From Ignavibacteriota bacterium (GTDB lineage Bacteria; Bacteroidota; Ignavibacteria; Tepidaquicellales; Tepidaquicellaceae): a stretch of 56,547 nt of DNA. Below, piece after piece: positions 48,848-56,431 of this stretch. The notes beneath the pieces are model-generated. The model was not told where the DNA came from. It ran no database searches and was given only the letters and a program-made list of their open reading frames with translations. The translations under genes and the position numbers were made by a program. How positions within the stretch are numbered: the first letter of the stretch is position 1; every line of letters begins with the position of its first letter. Location: NCBI GenBank assembly GCA_026390735.1, contig JAPLFJ010000018.1:1-56547 (forward strand), read 5' to 3'.

Positions 48848-49533
48848 TGATAAAGGCGATAATATTCGATCTGGATAATACATTAGTAGATTTTATGACT
48901 ATGAAAGACCGTGCTATTGATGCTGCTGTTCATGCTATGGTTGATTCAGGGCTGAACATGACGCAGGCACAGGCAAAAGATAAAATAAATGCCATATACA
49001 AAAGAGAAGGTATTGAATATCAGCAGGTATTCGATGAATTCCTGAAAGATGAATACGGATGTATTGATAATAAAATAATATCGGCAGGAATAGTCGCATA
49101 CAGGACTGCCCGCGAGGCAGCATTAAAACCATACCCGAAAGTATTCCCGACATTAATCGAATTAATCAAGATGGGAATAAAACTTGCGATTGTATCGGAT
49201 GCGCCTTCGAATGAGGCGTGGTTAAGATTGTCATACTTAAACTTCCATCATTTATTCGATGTGATAATTACTTACGATGAGTCACGCGAAAGAAAGCCGT
49301 CACCTGCTCCTTTTAATCTTGCTTTGAGCAAGTTAAATTTATCGGCAAAGGAATGTCTGATGATAGGGGACTGGGCAGACAGGGATGTTGTTGGTGCGAA
49401 GGCAGTAGGAATGAAGACAGTTTTTGCGAGATACGGTGATACCTTTAATACCGTTAATCCCGGTTCGGATTATGACATAAATTCAATATCAGAATTAATT
49501 AATATAGTTAAGAAGGAAAACAATATTGTATGA
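48847..49533 (+). CDS. HAD-IA family hydrolase (YjjG/haloacid dehalogenase-like)
   Basis: A 228-residue phosphatase with C1 cap. Motif I IIFDLDNTLVDF (D9, D11); motif II IVSDAPS; motif III lysine in ERKPSPAPF; motif IV GDWADRDVVGAK. Substrate is unknown: nucleotides or phosphoglycolate are typical for the family. It overlaps acpS by 4 bases. Confidence 0.85.
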   Translation: MIKAIIFDLDNTLVDFMTMKDRAIDAAVHAMVDSGLNMTQAQAKDKINAIYKREGIEYQQVFDEFLKDEYGCIDNKIISAGIVAYRTAREAALKPYPKVFPTLIELIKMGIKLAIVSDAPSNEAWLRLSYLNFHHLFDVIITYDESRERKPSPAPFNLALSKLNLSAKECLMIGDWADRDVVGAKAVGMKTVFARYGDTFNTVNPGSDYDINSISELINIVKKENNIV

Positions 49534-49895
49534 TTAAGGGAGTAGGAATAGATATAATAGACATTAAAAGAATAAAATCCGTTATAGAAAAGTTCGGTGA
49601 GAAGTTCTACGAAAAGATACTCACTGAAAAGGAAATAGAATATTGCAAATCATTTAAAGCAAAACCCGAACCGCATTTTGCGGGGAGGTTCGCATCGAAA
49701 GAAGCATACTCAAAAGCACTGGGAACGGGTATTTCCAGAGAATTCAAGTGGAAAGACATTGAGATACTTAATGATGAAAGAGGCAAGCCGTACATACATC
49801 ACACGACTGAGAATGAATATTCAAAAGGGAAATATCACGTAAGCATCTCACATACTGATGAATATGCAACTGCCGTTGTAATCTGGGAGGATTAA
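49530..49895 (+). CDS. acpS: Holo-[acyl-carrier-protein] synthase
   Basis: A 121-residue phosphopantetheinyl transferase activating acyl carrier protein with CoA. GVGIDIIDIKRI holds the metal ligand D8, and HFAGRFASKEAYSKALG the second acidic ligand E58; HVSISHTDEYATAVV ends it. Length is normal. It ends five bases before the next gene. Confidence 0.95.
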   Translation: MIKGVGIDIIDIKRIKSVIEKFGEKFYEKILTEKEIEYCKSFKAKPEPHFAGRFASKEAYSKALGTGISREFKWKDIEILNDERGKPYIHHTTENEYSKGKYHVSISHTDEYATAVVIWED

Positions 49896-49899
49896 GAAA

Positions 49900-50379
49900 A
49901 TGGAATCAGGACCATCAAAAGAACAATTAGAAAGTCTGTTTAAGACGAGCAGAAAATACTTTGACGAAATGGCAAAGGAATATTATGCAAAGGACAGAGA
50001 CTTTTACAATAAGAACTTTGCACCGTTCTATTCCAATCCGTTAATTGCCGCGAAAAGCGGAGGTAAACCTGCAAAGCTGGTTATTGCGGTTAGTCTTTTT
50101 GTGCTTATTATGGGATTATCAGCAGTAATGCTGATGTTTTTTACTCAGGATAATACTGAAAAGAAACCAGTCCGTGAGACAGATAAATATCAGGAACCGG
50201 CTAAAAAGGAAAATCAGAAATCTGCAACTTCGGTTAAAGATTCGGCTGAGAAAATAAGAATAAAGGCAGAGGAAGAGTTGAAAAAGAAAGAGGCGGATGT
50301 TAAGAATGAAGAAACTGATGTGAAAGAGAATACAGGTAAAAGGGAAGTTAGAAACAAACCTGTGGAAAGGACAAGGTAA
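49900..50379 (+). CDS. Small membrane protein of unknown function
   Basis: A 159-residue protein. Residues 1-58 are charged and aromatic (RKYFDEMAKEYYAKDRDFYNKNF), 60-81 form one transmembrane helix (LVIAVSLFVLIMGLSAVMLMFF), and 85-159 are a highly charged, probably disordered tail. No signal peptide, so the N-terminus may face the cytoplasm with the tail in the periplasm. It is the last gene of the long plus-strand operon and converges on rel with no spacing, so it has no terminator of its own. Confidence 0.7.
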   Translation: MESGPSKEQLESLFKTSRKYFDEMAKEYYAKDRDFYNKNFAPFYSNPLIAAKSGGKPAKLVIAVSLFVLIMGLSAVMLMFFTQDNTEKKPVRETDKYQEPAKKENQKSATSVKDSAEKIRIKAEEELKKKEADVKNEETDVKENTGKREVRNKPVERTR

Positions 50380-52611
50380 TCAGCTGTAGAACCTTGACGC
50401 GCTGAATATACCTTTGTGGTTGTTTATCTTTTCGATTACAGAGTTTAACTGTTTTAAGTTTTCAATCTCAATAATCATTGTACCCTCAAACATTGAACTT
50501 TTAGTGAATATATTAATACTTCTTATATTAAGTTTAAAGTTCTTGGAAAGTGTTTCAGTAAGTTCGTTAAGTACGCCAGGTTTGTCCTCACCGATAATTT
50601 TAATACCGCCGACAAACTCAACCCCTTTTGTCTCACCCCAGTTTATTTCAACTATCCTGTCAGGTTCGAGAAGATAAAGGTTTATAATGTTGTTACAGTT
50701 CTTTCTGTGAATCTTTATTCCTTCGGTTTGAGTCACAAAGCCAATTACATCATCACCTGGAATCGGGTTACAGCATTTGGCATAGTCATACTTGATTCCC
50801 TGTATGTTAGTGTTATCGGATTTAGAGCCGAGAGATATACTTTTATTATTATCCTGAGCCTGTTTCCTGAATCTGTCTATACTCTCAACTTCTTTTGCTT
50901 CTGCAGTTGCAGAACTCTCTGCACTTGATAAAGCCTCCATCTGCTGGAGTTTGTTTTTATCTTCGAGAAACTCTATTACTTCAGCAGCCTTATCGTTAGA
51001 AAGTGCAACTTCGTAGTAGAAATTCTGAAGGTCTTTATACTTCAGTCTCTGAAGGACATCCAGCAGGGAATCATCGTTAATATGAATCTTGTGTTTCTTA
51101 AGTTTCTTTTCAAAGATTTCTTTCCCTTCTGCATACTGCTTCCGTCTTTCAACGTTGAAGAATTTTTTAATGTCTGACTGAGCTTTATGCGTGACAACAA
51201 ACTTTTCCCAGTCAAGTTTCGGCTTCTGGTTTTTGGAAGTAATAATCTCAATCTGGTTACCGCTTTTCAACTGGGTATCGAGAGGAACAATCTTGCCGTT
51301 AACCTTCGCGCCGATACACTTCATACCGACCTGAGAGTGTATAGCAAAAGCAAAATCAACAGGAGTTGCACCTGCAGGAAGGATTTTAAGTTCGCCTTTA
51401 GGAGTGAAACAGTAAATCTCATTCTGAAACAGTTCAAGTTTAAAGTTTTCGATAAGTTGTCCTGTGGTTATATCGTCACGGGAGGCATTCTCAAATGTCT
51501 CTCTTATATTCTTCATCCACTCTTCAATCTTCTGGTCATTAATATTCAGGTTTTCCTTGTATTTCCAGTGAGCTGCGATACCTTTCTCGGCGATTTCGTG
51601 CATTTCTCTTGTTCTTATCTGCACTTCAACCCGTTTACCTTCACTGCTCATTACAGTTGTGTGCAATGACTGATATCCATTTTGTTTAGGTACAGAGATA
51701 AAGTTCTTAAACCTTTCAGGAATCGGTGCATACATCTGAGAGACTATACCATACACTGAAAAACAATCGTATTTATTCGGAGAATCCAGAATAATCCTAA
51801 CAGCCAGCAAATCATAAATATCATCGAAGCCTTTTTGCTGTTTCAGTAATTTGAGGTGAATGCTGTAAATATGTTTTGCCCTTGCGAAAATTTCAAACTT
51901 AAAATTCTCTTTCACTAAATTCTCTTTAATAGGCTCAATGAACTTCTTCAAGAATTTCTCACGCTCACGTTTCTTATCCTTGATATGGTTAGCGATTTCA
52001 TCGTAGTCTTTCCTGTATAGATATTTAAAAGACAAGTCTTCAAGTTCACTTTTCAGTTTGGACAGTCCGAACCTATGAGCCAGAGGAGCATAGATATCGA
52101 GTGTCTCCTGAGCCATACGATACTGTCTTTTATTAGAAAGGAATTCCAGGGTTCTCAGGTTATGAAGTCTGTCAGCAAACTTAATTAACATAACCCTTAA
52201 ATCAGATGTCATGGAAAGCAGCATCTTCTTGTAAGATTCAATCTGCTTAAGTTCATAGTTCTCGAAGAGACCTTCAATCTGAGTTGCACCGTCGACAATC
52301 TCTGCCACGGCATCACCAAACTCAGCTTTAATATCTTTGATAGTAAATTTAGTATCCTCAACAACGTCGTGCAGAAGTGCAGCTGCAATCGCAATGTCAT
52401 CAATCGGGATTTCCTTGGCAAGAATAAGGGCAACTTCGTACGGATGAGTAAAATAAGGTTCGCCCGAAGCTCTCTGGTCATTTTTATGAGCCTCAAGAGC
52501 GAACCTGAAAGCATTGGTAATTAATTTCTCATTAACCCTTTTAGCGGAAAGATTAATCTTGGCATTAGTTATTAATTCATCGAGTTTCTTTTTATTAAAA
52601 TTACTAAACAT
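50380..52611 (-). CDS. rel: Bifunctional (p)ppGpp synthetase/hydrolase
   Basis: A 743-residue long RSH alarmone enzyme. Hydrolase HD domain (about 30-190) with H56, H81/D82 and D146 retained, so it should degrade as well as make (p)ppGpp. Synthetase domain about 240-370 (FDDIYDLLAVRIIL, NGYQSLHTTV, EVQIRTREMHEIAEKG). TGS domain about 395-455 (CFTPKGELKILPAGATPVDFAF); ACT domain at the C-terminus (about 668-743). It is likely the organism's main stringent-response enzyme. It follows upp by 20 bases. Confidence 0.93.
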   Translation of the reverse strand: MFSNFNKKKLDELITNAKINLSAKRVNEKLITNAFRFALEAHKNDQRASGEPYFTHPYEVALILAKEIPIDDIAIAAALLHDVVEDTKFTIKDIKAEFGDAVAEIVDGATQIEGLFENYELKQIESYKKMLLSMTSDLRVMLIKFADRLHNLRTLEFLSNKRQYRMAQETLDIYAPLAHRFGLSKLKSELEDLSFKYLYRKDYDEIANHIKDKKREREKFLKKFIEPIKENLVKENFKFEIFARAKHIYSIHLKLLKQQKGFDDIYDLLAVRIILDSPNKYDCFSVYGIVSQMYAPIPERFKNFISVPKQNGYQSLHTTVMSSEGKRVEVQIRTREMHEIAEKGIAAHWKYKENLNINDQKIEEWMKNIRETFENASRDDITTGQLIENFKLELFQNEIYCFTPKGELKILPAGATPVDFAFAIHSQVGMKCIGAKVNGKIVPLDTQLKSGNQIEIITSKNQKPKLDWEKFVVTHKAQSDIKKFFNVERRKQYAEGKEIFEKKLKKHKIHINDDSLLDVLQRLKYKDLQNFYYEVALSNDKAAEVIEFLEDKNKLQQMEALSSAESSATAEAKEVESIDRFRKQAQDNNKSISLGSKSDNTNIQGIKYDYAKCCNPIPGDDVIGFVTQTEGIKIHRKNCNNIINLYLLEPDRIVEINWGETKGVEFVGGIKIIGEDKPGVLNELTETLSKNFKLNIRSINIFTKSSMFEGTMIIEIENLKQLNSVIEKINNHKGIFSASRFYS

Positions 52612-52631
52612 ATATTCCGCAAAAGATTTAT

Positions 52632-53279
52632 TTACAAAGTTCCGAACATACGATCGCCTGCATCTCCAAGACCAGGAAGGATATAACCTCTTTCATTCAG
52701 TTTCTGGTCGATACTGCAGGTGTATATATTAAAGCTTTTTCTTTCTGTATTACCGAACCTGTTGTCAATTGCCTTAAGACCTTCAGGTGCGCATAAAAGC
52801 GAGACCACGCTGATGTTATCAAAACCCATATTAAGAAGGTATTCGATTGTGAATATCACGCTACCGCCTGTTGCAATCATTGGGTCGAGTATAACTATTT
52901 TAGTATTCTTCTTATCCTTCAGTTTCGGAAACTTAAAATAGTACTTAATCGGCTTAAGAGATTCTTCATCGCGGTAAAGACCGATGTGGCTTATCTTTGC
53001 TTCAGGGTATAAATCAATAAAGCCCCTCGTCAGACCAAGACCTGCACGGAGAATAGGAAGCAGAACGATGTTCTGTTTTATTCTTGTGCCATTGGTAGTC
53101 TTTAAAGGAGTAGTGACGCTGATTTTCTCTCCTTTTAATTCAGCATAGAAAATAGAAGCCAGCAGATACGACAGTCTGTCAACGGTTGACTTAAACTCTG
53201 ATGTTGTTGTATTCTTGTCTCTAAGCACAGTTAAATGGTGTGCTACCAGCGGATGTTCAATAACGGCTACATTCTTCAT
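52632..53279 (-). CDS. upp: Uracil phosphoribosyltransferase
   Basis: A 215-residue salvage enzyme making UMP from uracil and PRPP. HPLVAHHLTVLRDKNT at the start, LPILRAGLGL, the PRPP loop LDPMIATGGS, and the uracil-binding ILPGLGDAGDR. It lies between the lipoprotein gene (4 bases) and rel and is probably cotranscribed with both. Confidence 0.95.
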   Translation of the reverse strand: MKNVAVIEHPLVAHHLTVLRDKNTTTSEFKSTVDRLSYLLASIFYAELKGEKISVTTPLKTTNGTRIKQNIVLLPILRAGLGLTRGFIDLYPEAKISHIGLYRDEESLKPIKYYFKFPKLKDKKNTKIVILDPMIATGGSVIFTIEYLLNMGFDNISVVSLLCAPEGLKAIDNRFGNTERKSFNIYTCSIDQKLNERGYILPGLGDAGDRMFGTL

Positions 53280-53283
53280 ATAA

Positions 53284-54315
53284 TTATAATAAATCTATGT
53301 TAAGGTTTGTTTTCAAAGTCTGCTTTGAATTTGCAGATTGTCCTTTTGCTGATAATTTCAAATTCATAAAGATATTCGTATTAGTCTCTTTTTTCACGAC
53401 ACATCCTTTTGATAAATCTATAGTGACAGTACCTTTGCCGCCTGCTTCTTCGTTGGACAATTTAATATTCATACCCTGCTGTTTTTCTTCCTTGCTGAGG
53501 AATTCAATACCAAGGGTTGCTTCGATACTTATTACAACTCCTTTGTCGGTTTTAACGTCCATAAGTTTATAGCTGAGAATATTCCTGATAGGGAATACTG
53601 AAAGGGAAGTCTCACTGTTGAAAGCCCACGAAGAATCCTTGTACACTTCATTATCCGGGAACTTCTGGAACTGGTTCTGAATGATAGACTTTAATGCTTC
53701 AGAGCCCATAGATTCCTTAATCTTTGCTTTCTCTTCTGCTTTCAGAGTATCGCCGAGTGCCTTGAATATTTTCTCGTGAATCTGTTCCAGTTCTATGACC
53801 TCAGAGATTTCACCTTTAGGCGAAAGTCTGAACTTGAATTCCTGTCCTGCGAGGGCATTGTACTGTATATAATCAATCTTTGCACTTACGGAATCTTTCT
53901 TATTCGAATTATAAACCTGCACTATTGAAGAATCGCGTGCGATTAACTTTTCTGTTATGATAATACTGTCATACTTCATTTTAAAGGTGATATAACCGGA
54001 AGCATTAACATCTGCAACTTCCTGCGAATAGTAATAAGTCATAGATTGTTCGCTGGAAATTTCTTCATTACCTGTACTGGGACTTTGTTCAGTTGAAAAA
54101 GTCTTGGCAGTCATTTTATAATTAAACTTCTCACCTTTAGCAGGTGCATATTTCAATGTAACCTTCTGACCGTTAGCATCAGACTTAACAAATTCTGTTG
54201 CGTTGGTTTTAGTTGTGTTTTTGGTAGTCCCTTCATCTTTTTTATTACAGGAAGAAAGTGAAATGAAAGAAACAAAAACAACAATAATAACGAATAATAA
54301 ACTTAGTTTTCTCAA
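53284..54315 (-). CDS. Lipoprotein of unknown function
   Basis: A 343-residue exported lipoprotein. Signal peptide with lipobox LSSC (cysteine at 23), then a low-complexity Asn/Thr/Lys linker, then a beta-rich domain (VTLKYAPAKGEKFNYKMTAKT, GYITFKMKYDSI, FRLSPKGEISEVIEL). It resembles the DUF6263-type proteins of Bacteroidota; no enzymatic motif is visible. It is preceded by a good Bacteroidota promoter at 54351-54382. Confidence 0.75.
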   Translation of the reverse strand: MRKLSLLFVIIVVFVSFISLSSCNKKDEGTTKNTTKTNATEFVKSDANGQKVTLKYAPAKGEKFNYKMTAKTFSTEQSPSTGNEEISSEQSMTYYYSQEVADVNASGYITFKMKYDSIIITEKLIARDSSIVQVYNSNKKDSVSAKIDYIQYNALAGQEFKFRLSPKGEISEVIELEQIHEKIFKALGDTLKAEEKAKIKESMGSEALKSIIQNQFQKFPDNEVYKDSSWAFNSETSLSVFPIRNILSYKLMDVKTDKGVVISIEATLGIEFLSKEEKQQGMNIKLSNEEAGGKGTVTIDLSKGCVVKKETNTNIFMNLKLSAKGQSANSKQTLKTNLNIDLL

Positions 54316-54671
54316 AATGAATATCTCTTTTAATTAATAAAATATTGAGATAAATATACGACTAATAATAAGCATTTTCAAAGTATTACGAATTACAGTC
54401 CTGCACAGGATATAATTCAGGCAGAAATCTGTTTTGCTGAATTAATACACTGACAACATGACTCTTCACTAATAATACTATTTATTTTACGGTTTTTGCC
54501 GACCTGTATTAAAACCAGCGTTAATGATGTTTTGAAAGCAAACTTTTTTTAAATTTCTTATCTTAGTCTGTGATTGGTCTGTGATTAGTATCCGATTGGT
54601 CTCCCATTTGGCTCATGATTTATACTGTTAGCCGAATAAGAAAGAAAATGTTTTGAATATAAAATTAGGAC
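54316..54671. other. Intergenic region without a gene
   Basis: Apart from the lipoprotein promoter at its left end, I see only AT-rich sequence and a short imperfect repeat near 54568-54620 with words TCTGTGATTGG, TCTGTGATTAG, TATCCGATTGG, CCCATTTGG. No open frame of note. Confidence 0.5.
54351..54382 (-). promoter_or_regulatory. Bacteroidota-type promoter of the lipoprotein gene
   Basis: On the minus strand TTTG (54379-54382) is followed by 20 bases and TATATTTA (54351-54358), close to TAnnTTTG. The ATG at 54315 is about 36 bases downstream. Confidence 0.6.
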
Positions 54672-54702
54672 TTGAAAAAAGGAAAATTATAGATTATTTT
54701 TG
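54672..54702 (+). promoter_or_regulatory. Bacteroidota-type promoter of tRNA-Gly
   Basis: TTG (54672-54674), 20 bases, then TATTTTTG (54695-54702), a full TAnnTTTG match, ten bases before the first tRNA base. Spacing is identical to the dgt promoter. Confidence 0.75.
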
Positions 54703-54712
54703 TAATCTAAAT

Positions 54713-54785
<73 letters not shown>

Positions 54786-54829
54786 CTTTGCATATATAAA
54801 TGTTGAACTCCGCTCTGCGGACTTAACAT

Positions 54830-54874
54830 GGTGTCGTACTCCGCCGGGGCGGACTTAAGAGGTCAGTCTGCAAA
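54830..54874 (+). pseudogene. 5' half of tRNA-Cys with palindrome in the D-arm (copy 1)
   Basis: Matches intact tRNA-Cys from its first base through the anticodon loop (GGTGTCGTAC ... GGTCAGTCTGCAAA), except that the D-arm stretch CCAAGTGG is replaced by TCCGCCGGGGCGGA (54840-54853). Similarity ends just after the anticodon loop. Confidence 0.8.
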
Positions 54875-54907
54875 GAGTTTAAAGTTAGTACAATGTTCAC
54901 AATATAT

Positions 54908-54952
54908 GGTGTCGTACTCCGCCGGGGCGGACTTAAGGGGTCAGTCTGTAAA
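54908..54952 (+). pseudogene. 5' half of tRNA-Cys with palindrome in the D-arm (copy 2)
   Basis: Same structure as copy 1: palindrome 54918-54931 in the D-arm, then CTTAAGGGGTCAGTCTGTAAA. The anticodon position reads GTA instead of GCA. The break is again just after the anticodon loop. Confidence 0.8.
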
Positions 54953-54999
54953 GAGTATAAGGTTAGAGTATAATTTAGAGTACTAGGTTAATAATAAAT

Positions 55000-55073
55000 G
55001 GTGTCGTACCCAAGTGGCTTAAGGGGTCAGTCTGCAAAACTGTTATTCATCGGTTCGAATCCGATCGACACCT
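55000..55073 (+). tRNA. tRNA-Cys (anticodon GCA)
   Basis: A 74-nt cloverleaf: acceptor GGTGTCG/CGACACC, D arm CCC..GGG, anticodon stem TCAGT/ACTGT around loop CTGCAAA (anticodon GCA) with one T-T mismatch at the stem top, variable TATTC, T arm ATCGG-TTCGAAT-CCGAT, discriminator T as needed by CysRS. CCA not encoded. It is the only complete copy in a cluster of five partial or full copies. Confidence 0.95.
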
Positions 55074-55087
55074 CTCAAATACCTGAG

Positions 55088-55333
55088 ATGTATTACACAT
55101 ATGTTTTAAAGAGCAAGAAAGACAATAAATTATATGTTGGTCAAACCTCAAATTTACTTCGAAGAATAATAGATCATAATCTCGGACTAGTCAAATCCAC
55201 AAAACATAGAAAACCTTTGATAAAAGTATATCACGAGACTTTTAATACCCGTTCTGAAGCAATGAAAAGAGAGAGTTATTTTAAGACAGGTGTAGGAAGA
55301 GACTTTTTATACAAACTAATAAACAAAAAGTAA
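55088..55333 (+). CDS. Single-domain GIY-YIG nuclease-family protein
   Basis: An 81-residue protein starting at the ATG at 55088; the frame is open upstream through the tRNA, but those residues are translated tRNA sequence. YTYVLKSKKDNKLYVGQTSNLLRRI gives the GIY and YIG strands (as TYV and YVG) and the catalytic arginine region; the later KVYHETFNTRSEAMKRESYFKTG has the conserved glutamate (E). Such stand-alone genes are often found right behind tRNA genes in Bacteroidota. The stop codon TAA (55331-55333) overlaps the start of a 3' tRNA-Cys half. Role unknown; DNA nicking is the family activity. Confidence 0.88.
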   Translation: MYYTYVLKSKKDNKLYVGQTSNLLRRIIDHNLGLVKSTKHRKPLIKVYHETFNTRSEAMKRESYFKTGVGRDFLYKLINKK

Positions 55334-55377
55334 AACTGTTATTTCCGCCGCGGCGGATTCGAATCCGATCGACACCT
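55332..55377 (+). pseudogene. 3' half of tRNA-Cys with palindrome in the T-arm (copy 1)
   Basis: Begins at the anticodon loop (AAAACTGTTATT) and ends with the exact tRNA 3' end (TTCGAATCCGATCGACACCT). CATCGG, the 5' strand of the T stem, is replaced by TCCGCCGCGGCGGA (55344-55357). With the intact tRNA it makes a direct repeat of 20 bases or more flanking the GIY-YIG gene. Confidence 0.8.
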
Positions 55378-55472
55378 CAAGACAATTTTAAATTTGAAAT
55401 TTCAAAGTTTAAATTTGAAAGAATTCCATATTTTCCATAATTCCTAACCCTTGAGTTATTTAGATAAGCTAC
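55378..55472. other. AT-rich spacer between 3' tRNA halves
   Basis: Holds AT-rich palindromic words (TTTAAATTTGAAATTTCAAA). The same words follow the second 3' half at 55517-55556, showing that the duplication included downstream flank. No gene seen. Confidence 0.5.
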
Positions 55473-55516
55473 AACTGTTATTTCCGCCTCGGTGGATTCG
55501 AATCCGGTCGACACCT
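55473..55516 (+). pseudogene. 3' half of tRNA-Cys with palindrome in the T-arm (copy 2)
   Basis: AACTGTTATT, then TCCGCCTCGGTGGA (55483-55496), then TTCGAATCCGGTCGACACCT. The single change in the palindrome still allows a G-T wobble pair, and the changed T-stem base shows this copy has drifted more than copy 1. Confidence 0.8.
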
Positions 55517-55885
55517 CAAAACAATTGTAAATTTTAAATTTGAAATTGCAAATCTAAAAAAGGTGAAATATATTCTTTTTCCTGCGACTCTACTGTTGCA
55601 AATCTTTTTTCACTAAACCTAAAAAATCTCTTCTCCTCTTTGTGTCCTTTGTATCTTTGTGGTGAAATCTTTTATCGTTTGTTTTCTCTAACCCTATTAA
55701 TATTTCAATAGGTAAATCAGTTGTTATATGTATTAACCAGTCAGCGTTTGTATCTCTATCCTGTCATTTGCATATTTAAAAATGCTTTTGTCGTCAATTC
55801 TTTCCATATTAGATGCAAATAAGGCTGAAATATTACGTGTTATCGTTACCTTAAGCTGATTTTTTTAAACTAAAATATTTTAGAA
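55517..55885. repeat. Intergenic region with reverse-oriented phrase repeat
   Basis: No gene. 55517-55556 repeats the flank of the first 3' half. Bases 55600-55672 are the reverse complement of the phrase family seen elsewhere (TTTGTGTCCTTTGTATCTTTG, ATCTCTTCTCCTC). The rest is AT-rich and probably contains the promoter of the exported protein gene. Confidence 0.55.
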
Positions 55886-56431
55886 ATGAGAAAACTCTTT
55901 ACTCTTTTGATGCTGGCTATTATTGTCAGTTTTACGTTTGATGCAGGAGCACAAACGGGACCGTGGCAATGGTCACATCCAACACCCCAGGGAAATACTT
56001 TACGTTACGTGAAGTACTGGGATGCAAACAACTGGTATGCAATCGGATATGTCGGAACATTCATGAAGACATCGAATGCAGGAACAACATGGACTCTCAA
56101 TAATCTTGCCGGTGTGAAATACGGACTTTCCGGACAAAGAAATACAATGTACGATGCTCACTTCTTTAATCAGAGCACAGGTATTGCGGTTGGATCAGGT
56201 TCTACTGCAGATTATGAATATCACTCTGGTATAGTAAGAACAACAAACGGCGGAACAACCTGGGATTCAGTAACTGTCGCACCATTCACTACAGGTACTA
56301 TATATCAGGTTTATTTCACGAACGCATTGACAGGTTATGTTGTCGGAACTATTACACCTAAACTGTTCAGAACAAATGACGGTGGTTTAACATGGAACGG
56401 AATTACAGAGGGTGTAAAATTTTTTGTGTAA
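55886..56431 (+). CDS. Exported YCF48/BNR-type beta-propeller protein, truncated by an IS
   Basis: A signal peptide (1-22, ending DAGA-Q) is followed by repeated strands with GTFMKTSNAGTTWTLNN, GIVRTTNGGTTWDSV and KLFRTNDGGLTWNGI, the Asp/Asn-box T(S/N)xGGxTW repeats of YCF48-like or sialidase-type propellers. Such proteins in this phylum are usually several hundred residues long with a C-terminal sorting domain. Here the frame stops after only three repeats. The last residues (about GVKFFV) lie in sequence that looks like the end of an IS256-family element, so the original gene is broken at about residue 175. Confidence 0.8.
   Translation: MRKLFTLLMLAIIVSFTFDAGAQTGPWQWSHPTPQGNTLRYVKYWDANNWYAIGYVGTFMKTSNAGTTWTLNNLAGVKYGLSGQRNTMYDAHFFNQSTGIAVGSGSTADYEYHSGIVRTTNGGTTWDSVTVAPFTTGTIYQVYFTNALTGYVVGTITPKLFRTNDGGLTWNGITEGVKFFV

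Larger units (their letters stand above)
54786..54999. repeat. Tandem region with two 5' tRNA-Cys halves and palindromes
   Basis: The gap between the two tRNAs holds a tandem structure. A unit running from GGTGTCGTAC through a GC palindrome to AAAGAGT(T/A)TAA(A/G)GTTAG occurs at 54830 and 54908, and the intact tRNA-Cys then starts at 55000 (spacings 78 and 92). A third, smaller palindrome (TCCGCTCTGCGGA, 54809-54821) flanked by AC..CTTA may be the remnant of an older unit. Confidence 0.75.

Noticed and set aside
54998-55333. Longer 111-residue start for the GIY-YIG protein
   Set aside because: The first 30 residues are translated tRNA-Cys and its spacer; the domain starts at the ATG at 55088.
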